Origin: Purshia tridentata
Taxonomy: Eukaryota; Streptophyta; Magnoliopsida; Rosales; Rosaceae
DNA: 64,000 nt
Reading direction: 5' to 3'
Assembly (NCBI GenBank): GCA_003254885.1
Contig: QANT01003403.1
Location: 62,001-126,000, forward strand
Below, piece by piece: positions 56,319-64,000 of the stretch. Both the position numbers and the translations under genes were made by a program. The first letter of the stretch is position 1. Each line of letters begins with the position of its first letter. Under the pieces are notes generated by a model. The model was given only the letters and a program-made list of their open reading frames with translations. It was not told the DNA's origin and ran no database searches.

Positions 56319-58106
56319 TCACAGTTTCTCAGTCAACTTCACCATAAAGGAATTAACTACAGATGCATCCAGAACAATCCATGAAGACTCAAACATCTCA
56401 TGGAAAAACTCCGAGCCAATCTCCTGAGCTGCATTTCTAAATGCCATTCCAAATGCATTCCCTTGAACTGCCCCAAGTCGAGGCTTCCCAGAAACCCCAA
56501 CAATGAAGAACTTTTTGGGGTCTTGTGACAAGCAAGCACAAACCAGAGGCTTCATTCTAGCTCCCCTTTCTTTCAGAGCATCCATCAGAAAAAAGCAAAA
56601 CTTAGTCAATGCCTGAGGGTACCCCAACAATTTTGCATCCACAGAATCTTGAAGTTTCACCCACCTAAATTTCCTTCCACTTCTTATACAACCACTCTTT
56701 GTTATGGCTAGGCTTCCTTGTGTAAGAATTGCCCTCTGTATCTTAATTGCATGTTGCATTCCAGCTTTCAGCTTATCAAGATTGCTCAATGACAATGCAT
56801 CATAAGCCATCCCAAACTGCTTGGAAGCACAAGAGCCATCCGATTCCACAAACGATTCAAGCAAAGCTGTGACTCCATACACCACATCAGCTGCAGATAC
56901 CCTTGAGCTATAACCATGGAGCCGCAGAAAGCTCCTGTAGTAGAAATCAGTGAGTCCATACTCTGGTAAGAACCGTTCAAACTCGTCTTTCATCTTCTTT
57001 TTCACTTCAAGATTCATGTACTGAAACTTTTGTTTGCAATCCACAAGCGCAAATCCCATCCTTGCGAGAAGAAGCTTTAGCTTTTTCATACCATTGTCAC
57101 TCCACGTCTTCAATTTAGTTGCAATGTATGAAGAACAAAGCATAGAATCAAACAAATTCCATTCCTGTAACAGCATTAGTCTAGGTTCATCTTCATATTC
57201 AATCCTAGATGAATTGGGTGCACGAATCTTTGTCCCATCTTTGAGAGTCACCGAAGTCACTGCCTCCAAATTCCCTGAACTGTTAATATACTGCTCAAGC
57301 TCCATAACCGCAGCTTGGTACCTCTCATCTGTTAACCTCTCATGTACAAACTGATCAGTCAAAGAAACACAAGCCAACCAAAGCAACTCATTTGTGTTCT
57401 TCCTCAAAGAATGTGACAAATCATACATCAAACACCCTGAAGGTTTACCATGAAAAGTACCCAAATGATAGTATTTCTTCTTCAGCTTCCCAAAAAGCTT
57501 AACTGGGTCCTCTTCCGGAGATACCCTTCTTCGCTTTCTCAACCCATCATCATCCCCAGCTTCGTCTTCATCACTTTGGCTGTCACTATCATCATCACTA
57601 TCCGATACAGGATCAAACTCATCATCACTATTCAAATCACTCGCATTTGCCAAAGCCGAAACATCATCGATATCATAGGCCAAATCAGCCTGGCGTTCAT
57701 CATCCAAAGTATAAAGCACAACCACACGGTCATTCTGATCACTCAGGTTGTGCAAATGAATCGGACGGTGACTGTCAACCACAAAAACACGTGCCACAGG
57801 GGACAAATTGAGGATCTTCCTCAAGTCCCGGTGGCACCCCCAATTGATCAAAAGGATCGAAACAGGCTTTTTGGACGAAAAACACAGATCAGGCCCTGCA
57901 TACTTGTGAATTTCTTGAAACGACGAGACGGGGTAGCAAGCATATTGGATTGAATCCGATTCGAGGACATGGAAAATGATTTTGAGAGCACAGAGTGAGT
58001 CCACATCTGAAGTCGATGGGAAAATGAGCAGAGGAGACTGAGACGAGGCTGTTGCCGATTCACACAGCCTGTTATAAAAGGATTCTACCGTTTTCTCTCT
58101 CACCAT
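56319..58106 (-). CDS. CDC45: Replication initiation factor Cdc45
   Basis: Single coding exon, 595 residues, the usual plant length. The start is the ATG at 58106 (MVREKTVESFYNRL); the frame extends 11 codons further without an ATG. The N-terminal part has the DHH/RecJ-related fold marks (PLLIFPSTSDVDSLCALKII and VFVVDSHRPIHLHN). A long acidic segment (residues about 165-195, SDSDDDSDSQSDEDEAGDDD) is followed by a basic NLS-like RKRRR. The C-terminal region is complete (FFIVGVSGKPRLGAVQGNAF). Cdc45 joins MCM2-7 and GINS in the CMG helicase at replication origins; in Arabidopsis it is also needed for meiosis. Upstream, TTTTGGCGCTCG near 58777 is E2F-like, fitting G1/S expression. A truncated twin lies at 49218-49667. 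Confidence 0.96.
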   Translation of the reverse strand: MVREKTVESFYNRLCESATASSQSPLLIFPSTSDVDSLCALKIIFHVLESDSIQYACYPVSSFQEIHKYAGPDLCFSSKKPVSILLINWGCHRDLRKILNLSPVARVFVVDSHRPIHLHNLSDQNDRVVVLYTLDDERQADLAYDIDDVSALANASDLNSDDEFDPVSDSDDDSDSQSDEDEAGDDDGLRKRRRVSPEEDPVKLFGKLKKKYYHLGTFHGKPSGCLMYDLSHSLRKNTNELLWLACVSLTDQFVHERLTDERYQAAVMELEQYINSSGNLEAVTSVTLKDGTKIRAPNSSRIEYEDEPRLMLLQEWNLFDSMLCSSYIATKLKTWSDNGMKKLKLLLARMGFALVDCKQKFQYMNLEVKKKMKDEFERFLPEYGLTDFYYRSFLRLHGYSSRVSAADVVYGVTALLESFVESDGSCASKQFGMAYDALSLSNLDKLKAGMQHAIKIQRAILTQGSLAITKSGCIRSGRKFRWVKLQDSVDAKLLGYPQALTKFCFFLMDALKERGARMKPLVCACLSQDPKKFFIVGVSGKPRLGAVQGNAFGMAFRNAAQEIGSEFFHEMFESSWIVLDASVVNSFMVKLTEKL

Positions 58107-59750
58107 GAGTTTCAGTTCAATTGGGCATAGAAATCCCAAATTTCAAAGCGAAATGAAAGCTACCGTGTAGATCCCAATACAACCCACAACGATTTTCAAC
58201 CTTTTTTTCACACAATTGCTCAATTGGGTACACGAATTTGAGGGAAAAACACTCGAGCTTCAAGTAAAATTAGGGGAATATAAATATGTGCAATCTGAAA
58301 ATTAAAGTAGGATAGAAGCTTAATTGGACATAGAGATCCCAAATTTCAAAGCAAAATGAAAGCTACCCTGTAGATTCCAATACAACCCAAAACGATTTTC
58401 AACCTTTTTCAACACAATTGCACAATTGGGTACACGAATTTGAGGGAAAACAACACTCGAGCTCCAAGTAAAATTTATGGGGGATATAATATGTGGCTGT
58501 GCAAACTAAAATTGAAGGGATAAATGAAAAGGGATTTGCTCCGCGAATGGAAATTCGAATGAAAGTGAAGTACCTGAGATTTGTTCGGATTCGAACACAG
58601 CGATCTGCTCTCTGTATTCAATTCAGCTATTGCAAATTGGCAATCAGATCCCGGTGAGAGAGACTGAGAGAGTGAGAGCGAGAGAGGGTTTTAGGTTTCG
58701 AGCTTCTAACATTTGAGTTTCAGTTTCTTAACGTTTTTTTCGGGTGAAATTTGAATTTTCTGAAACGCGCCGCGAAATTTTGGCGCTCGATTGGAAATGG
58801 GCTGGGGTTCAATTTCATTGGGTTGTCCGTGGAGCAAGAATAGTATGCGAACGCTCACAGGCTGGATTGCTGGACTCTCATTATTGGACGGATGGATTAT
58901 TGATTTGGTTTTGAGGAGTGGTCTGATTCAACGGTCACAATTGACTGGTTGCTGCCACTGAAACACCTATTGACTGTTGACCCTTTTTCTCTCTTTTCCT
59001 TTTTTCTTTATCGGCGGCTCAGATTCTAGTGTGAAATATTAAGGAATTTACCAATAGACCCTCGAATATTGGGAAAGAGATAGGCCAAATGACCATTTGG
59101 TCCTTGTAACTTTGGCCTTTTGATTAAATTTTTACAATTAAGTTCAAATTTTAGACAAAATTCTCGCATAAAAATCACGTGCATTATTGGCCTTCTAGAA
59201 AGCAAGGGCAAAGTGATCATAAAATTCAACACTTGCACGTCCACGTTCACAAATTCAAGGCTTCACTTCACCATCTAAAATTTGGATAAATTTAAATTTA
59301 AATTTGGACTTTGAATCTTTGATTATTCAATAATATGTGTAGCTAGGCTTCCACCAGATTATACAATAAGCAAAATGAATGTCACATATATTTCCCTAGA
59401 AGGGAGAATGCAACCCAAGAACCAAGACAAATAATGCCGCCATATATTGGAATAGAATCAAAGAATCTGTATCTGGTTTTTCATAGCCACATATAGTAGT
59501 TAAATGGATAATTAAAGGGCACAACACGGTTAACACAGCTAAAGATGAAAAGAAAAATGAAAAGTAGAAACAAAAAGAAAAAGATTTCCATTCAGATAAT
59601 GATATGAAATCTTTATTAATACAAAATAGCACACATGCTCAGATAAAATGAATGCACTTTATAGAAGGTACTCATGGAAAGAAAGAGCCTTCAAAGATAT
59701 TTACAGGTCCAAACCCAAACACCATATAATTACCCACAAATCCAGAGGTA
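58107..59750. other. CDC45 promoter and leader, then unique spacer to RIN4
   Basis: 58107-59028 is the upstream region of CDC45, with an E2F-like site near 58777 and two local repeats of the CAAATTTCAAAGC(G/A)AAATGA phrase (about 58138 and 58340). From about 59029 the sequence leaves the duplication and is AT-rich unique sequence. It probably includes the RIN4 3' UTR, which starts at 59750 and runs leftward. No other gene is seen. Confidence 0.45.
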
Positions 59751-61947
59751 TCATTTTCTGCTCCATGGAAAGCAACAACTCTGTAAAATTGAGTTAAAAC
59801 AAAAAGAGAGAAATGAGACATAAAAACCAGAAGTTCCATGAGAATAAAAAAACCACAAGAACCTATGCTTGGAAGAAAACCACTGATCAATTAGACAAAC
59901 CTTAGCATTGTCATTGGCAGCAGGCTTCCGAGAATTGTTGTAAGATGAATCAGGAGGTGTGCCAGGTACTTTTCCTGCCTTCTCTTCCCTTACTTTATTG
60001 AAAATGTGAGTGAAACCATCAGCTGATGCTGGGTTGTTCTCATCCCACTCACCAAACTTTGGAACAGCAGCACCTTTCTCAGGCTGCCACATTAAAAAGC
60101 CACATGCTCAGGAACAAGAATTGACAAAATACTGTATCAGTTTATTTAGGAAGAAGATAATTACATAACAAAACCATGTATGAAACAACTCCATTTTAAG
60201 TTTGTTGTGAACTGCAGGAACAATCATTTTGAAAACAATGGTTTTTCCCTTGAATGGTGCTGCACCATCAATCAGAGCAAGTTTTTGAGATCATACTTTG
60301 TTACTGTCAATTAACATAGACATAGCGAATAAACAACATTGTGACAAGTTTATGCTAATATGGCAACTATAATGATGGATATCAGGAAGAAAATTTACAC
60401 TTTCGTTGCCTCGGGGTTTAAGACGGGATCTTCCAGGAGTACCATGGCTACTTTCATATGAAGCCTTTCCTTCCCAGGAGGGAGAATCTCTCCCCGAGAC
60501 CCTTGCATGGCGATGGAGAGGTGAACGTTCAACGCTGTGCTCAGACCCAACACTTGCTCGTACAGGTTTCCGATGAGTTTCACCAGAACTTACTCCACGG
60601 CCTCTATTATTTGTTGATTCACCAGAAGCTTTTCGGACCAAATTTTCACGATGGGCTGGAGAGTTGGAATATTGCCTTACATCATTATCATCCCTGCTTC
60701 TTCTCCGTTCATGACTTGGTTTTTCTGGTTCAGCTCTAACTTTGGGAGGAGATGATGCTGACGATGATATATCAGAGAGCATATCCGAGTTCTCTTGGGG
60801 GTCATTTGGATTAATCATCTTTTCCCCGGCCCCAGTTCGACCCTTACGAGCCTTGTCAAAATAGGCTGTGTAAGGAACATTGTCTTCACCTTCCCAATTG
60901 CCAAACTTTGGTACATGTGAACGTTGCTGCAACATAAATAAATAATGTCATATCTACTACATCTGTAAATGGATCCATTATTCATCAGTTCATATATTCA
61001 GTACATCAAGCAGCATCATACAACGTTTATGAGACCTCTTCTATAAGCAGGGTCATTGAACGGGTGAGTTAAAAGTAGGATGATGAAACCATGAAGAACA
61101 ACAAGCCCCAAATTTTCAAAGAAGATTTGCACAAGTATATCAGGTGGTTCTGCATGACCAGAAATTGATCATCCACAACCACATTATAATAAACATTCAA
61201 ACTGGCAAAGTTAGACCAGGTTAGGGAAGAAAAGACAATCAGAATCTATTGCAACTCCTTAAACCTTCTCAAAGTCATGCAAAAGAGATACTTCTTCAAC
61301 AAGCTTTGCTGACCATGCAAAGAATGAGGTAAGGGAGGCCTCACATACATCTATGCATTTGCTCAAAGACACTTCCAACATCTTTCCTGATAATTTTTCA
61401 TGTCTATTCTGATCTAACTAAATGAGGGCAGAAAATGACTCGACACCCCATGGAAATGAACATGGGCCAAAAGATCTGCTAGATAACACACAAATCATAC
61501 CAACTCCATGACTGTCCATGGAATTGGTTTGGTTTAGACTGCATATTTATGCATTTAAAGGAAAGGACAAGCATCGTAATGCAATCCTGTTTTAAAGTTT
61601 TAACGGCATTTGCTAGCATCAGACCTGACTTCCTCTAAACTCAGTAGTATGGAATACTATCTTGGCATATCATGAAACCAAGGTCAACCCATTAATTCAT
61701 TTTTCTGGAAATGCAAACATATAGGGGATAAAATATCCGACTTTCTCACCTTGTGCCTCAACATTACCAATTTGGAGACACGGTAAAATGCACAGCAAAC
61801 TAATAAATATTGATTTCTCCATCCACATAATGAGAACCCATATATCCATTTTCACTAAGAAGCCAGAGAATTTCCAACGTCAAACAAGAAAGTTAATCTA
61901 CAGCATCATAACAGAGCTAGATCATTGACTTCCTATAATCAACTAGT

Positions 61948-61996
<49 letters not shown>

Positions 61997-62792
61997 AATT
62001 ATCATTTATCTAAAGACAAATTAAGTATAAAGCATAAAACCCTCAGAAAAACTAAATGTCCCCATCAAAAGATTTATCCACCCACAATTTTTCAGCATGA
62101 GTTTCAACTTCCAAGATTCAAACTACAGGAGCCACATGTATCATCATTCAAACACAATACCAAATCAACTAGACTGCTGAAAACGATAATCCAACAACAC
62201 AAACTCAACAGGACTATCATGCAAATATGCAATAAAACAATGCTCATGTTCAAATTTTAGCTAATTCAACCACATGGAAAATGCAAGAATTCTAAATTCA
62301 TTTTTAATTATATATCATGTGCACAAGCTAAAAACGTAGGTCAATAAGAATTGATAAAGCACTCTGATTGATCATCCTCTTGTTCTCTACTGCCCAAGTA
62401 ACATAAACCCTAAAATCCCTATTGAAAATAATCCAGATCAACAATATATCCAAGTTTATTACAGACTTCATATGTCAACAAACTATAATAAAGGCAGTGT
62501 TGTTAGTCACAAGATAAATAAAATTAAAAACCCCAAGTCTACTTTGTCCATTCCAACATAGTAGATAAATCCCTAAATTTGAAGAAAAATCATCTACGCT
62601 ATATCAAGTTCATATCTTATGGAATTCAGGAAAGGAATAGAGCATGTTCAAACTAATGCACAAGATTTATAATCCCCTTCTCTTTCTTTTCCTCAGCTTC
62701 CTCAAAACGCAAACAGAAAAGTCATACATTTAAACCTGAGAAAAATAAATCAAAATAAAGCACAGGAAGAAAATATGTGAACTTACTGCCAT
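59751..62792 (-). CDS. RIN4: RPM1-interacting protein 4 (RIN4) family protein
   Basis: Four coding exons: 62792-62787 (only ATG GCA), 60926-60399, 60083-59901 and 59780-59751. They give 248 residues. The N-terminal NOI domain (HVPKFGNWEGEDNVPYTAYF, residues 6-25) and the C-terminal NOI domain (AVPKFGEWDENNPASADGF, residues 184-202) each carry the VPKFGxW site cut by the bacterial protease AvrRpt2. FTHIFNKVREE contains the threonine (Thr203 here) that corresponds to the phosphorylated Thr166 of Arabidopsis RIN4. The last exon adds SCCFPWSRK, the Cys cluster that is acylated for plasma-membrane anchoring. The middle is disordered, Ser/Arg-rich. RIN4 is a negative regulator of basal immunity guarded by NLR receptors. 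The 6-bp first coding exon followed by a 1.86-kb intron is unusual but gives the standard MAQRSHVPKFGNW start. Confidence 0.93.
61949..61988 (+). repeat. GA microsatellite in RIN4 intron 1
   Basis: About 20 AG units, uninterrupted, then GGAGAGAGA. Confidence 0.95.
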
Positions 62793-62953
62793 TTTGTCTC
62801 AACCAGATTCAGAAAAAACCCAAAAAATGTCAGAAAACAATCTGTAGGTCCGGACCAAATTCAACCTCTGCAAGCAAACCCACCAAAAAATAACACAACC
62901 CCAAGCTCCTCCAAGAAACCCTTCAACGACCCACCAAGGAAACAAATTGTTTC

Positions 62954-63020
62954 AGAGAGAGAGAGAGAGAGAGAGGGCAGAGGTATGGAGGTATGGAGGT
63001 ATGGAGGTATGGAGGTATGG
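62954..63020 (+). repeat. GA run and 8-bp minisatellite in the RIN4 leader or promoter
   Basis: A (GA)n run at 62954-62975 is followed by five perfect copies of AGGTATGG at 62981-63020. On the RIN4 strand this reads as a pyrimidine-rich CCATACCT array within the probable 5' UTR. Confidence 0.9.
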
Positions 63021-64000
63021 AGGGAGCTTTAGAGAGAGAAAGGGAGAGTTGTAGAGGGGTTTATCAACCATTGACGGACGCTACCCGTCATGTTTGACCT
63101 TTCTTTCTCTATGTAAAAGTCTCTGTTTCTTCTCTTCTCTGTTCAGTGTTCAGACATCTCTCTCAGCGAGTTGAGTCCATTAGTTTTCTTCAATTTTACG
63201 TGAAATGCTATTGGCAGATAATGTTTTTATTAGTTACCCTCTCTGCATAATGTGAAATTTGAACAAATCAATCTACATTTGGTCAATCAAACTTAACCTT
63301 TTTTTTTATTGACAAAATTTTATTGAATACAACTTATACAACTAAAAATAATTAAATTGAAGATGTTGTGGAAGCCGTGTAAGAGCTTTCCGTACCCAAT
63401 TAATAAGATTTGTACAATGTAAAACAGAACAAGTAAGAACATGTGCCAACCCTTATGACAATAAAACATAAATACTTTTAGTCAGTTTTTTAAAACTTTT
63501 CAATCTAACACTCTACTAGTGCTCAAAATTTTCTCAAGTAATGTTAGAACCCTCGTTTAATCGCACTAGATAAAATTGAGACACTTCTTGAAAAGTGTTC
63601 ATATACTCTTCAGAAAACTGTTGACTGAAAATAATTTACAAAATTTAAAAAAAAATTCAAAGTCTTTAATAAAAATAAAAATGGTTCATTTTCAAAATTT
63701 CTCTCCATTATTTAGGGTTAAATTATTATATTTTTCTATTAATATTGTAGTTTTCAAGTTTTTATTTTTTCACTCATTTTAGAGTCCTAGTACGGTAGTA
63801 CCCCCATTTGGTTCGAAGATGGTGACAAGTTTTGTTATCGTTGGGTGTATGGGTTGGAGTTAATTAGCGGCGGCTGACCTTGAAACAGTAACTGTGAATT
63901 ATGAAAGCTGTGTTTGCTTGTCGGCTTCTGTGGAAACATTTATTTGCTGACTCAGTTTTTTGTCTTTTTCTGAGCTTTTTATTCTTATTTCAATGAATTA
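63021..64000. other. RIN4 upstream region to window end
   Basis: The RIN4 promoter is followed by very AT-rich sequence. No gene is supported. A TTGACC (W-box core TTGAC) at about 63091-63096 on the plus strand, and TTGACTGAAA near 63620, are compatible with WRKY control but are common by chance. Confidence 0.35.

Larger units (their letters stand above)
50595..59028 (+). repeat. Segmental duplication, copy B (about 8.4 kb, fullest version)
   Basis: This is the direct repeat of 44324-50594, head to tail. It keeps the 2.5-kb segment absent from copy A (H4-like exon and most of CDC45), has a shorter leader intron, and carries its own lesions in the F-box gene and the unknown gene. The right edge is at GGCTCAGATTCTA (about 59028). 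Confidence 0.92.

Noticed and set aside
57450-57953. Plus-strand 167-codon frame within CDC45
   Set aside because: It is the complement of CDC45 coding sequence. The same antisense stretch forms the tail of the copy A chimera, so it is noted there only.
1-64000. tRNA, rRNA, CRISPR or intact transposon genes
   Set aside because: By eye I found no tRNA-like cloverleaf with proper boxes outside the SINE-like pieces, no rRNA and no transposase, reverse transcriptase or integrase frames. CRISPR arrays are not expected in plant DNA. A tRNAscan or RepeatMasker run was not possible.

Overview
The window is plant nuclear DNA. Its genes have many introns with GT-AG borders, the spacers are AT-rich and full of simple repeats, and the products are plant-type (acyl-ACP thioesterase A, RIN4, AP2/ERF-like, PPR, NAL1-like protease, ER-body membrane protein). 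A eudicot is clear. A woody rosid such as Rosaceae is only a guess. About one gene lies every 4-5 kb, and I see no intact transposon. One ambiguous base (n, 37712) sits beside a suspicious duplication.

Layout. 0.6-5.5 kb: a single-exon PPR protein (+), a two-exon remnant of an inositol polyphosphate 5-phosphatase, and a 47-aa two-exon gene (-). 5.5-9.3 kb: AT-rich spacer. 10.6-14.2 kb: an AP2/ERF-like factor of the At4g13040 type. 15.6-17.1 kb: a Tim17/22/23-family membrane protein. 18.1-22.5 kb: a divergent pair, FHA2 (-) and the dolichol-phosphate-mannose synthase subunit DPM3 (+). 24.5-27.5 kb: a NAL1-like trypsin-fold protein. 29.0-33.2 kb: an ER-body-like membrane protein (-). 36.0-38.6 kb: FATA. 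39.5-40.0 kb: a secreted Gly/Leu-rich repeat protein. 41.4-43.2 kb: a RNF4/SLX8-like RING E3 (-). 59.8-62.8 kb: RIN4 (-).

The most unusual part is a head-to-tail segmental duplication (about 44.3-50.6 kb and 50.6-59.0 kb). The fullest copy (B) holds an F-box gene (-), a gene of unknown family (+) whose first coding exon is followed by a divergent histone H4 segment, and complete CDC45 (-). Copy A has an intact F-box gene but has lost 2.5 kb, which removes the H4 segment and most of CDC45 and joins the unknown coding exon to antisense CDC45 sequence. Copy B's F-box gene is broken by an 82-bp tandem duplication, and its unknown gene has a 2-bp frameshift and a stop before the H4 part. The two copies have therefore decayed in complementary ways.

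From memory, the Arabidopsis counterparts of RIN4, CDC45, FATA and the Tim17-like gene are At3g25070, At3g25100, At3g25110 and At3g25120. The same order here suggests an old collinear block with other genes interleaved. The genes do not form one pathway. They cover replication (CDC45), lipid synthesis (FATA), ER glycosylation (DPM3), defence (RIN4), protein turnover (RING, F-box) and organelle RNA or membrane functions. Exon borders were placed by hand from splice sites, reading frame and family knowledge; no transcript data were available.
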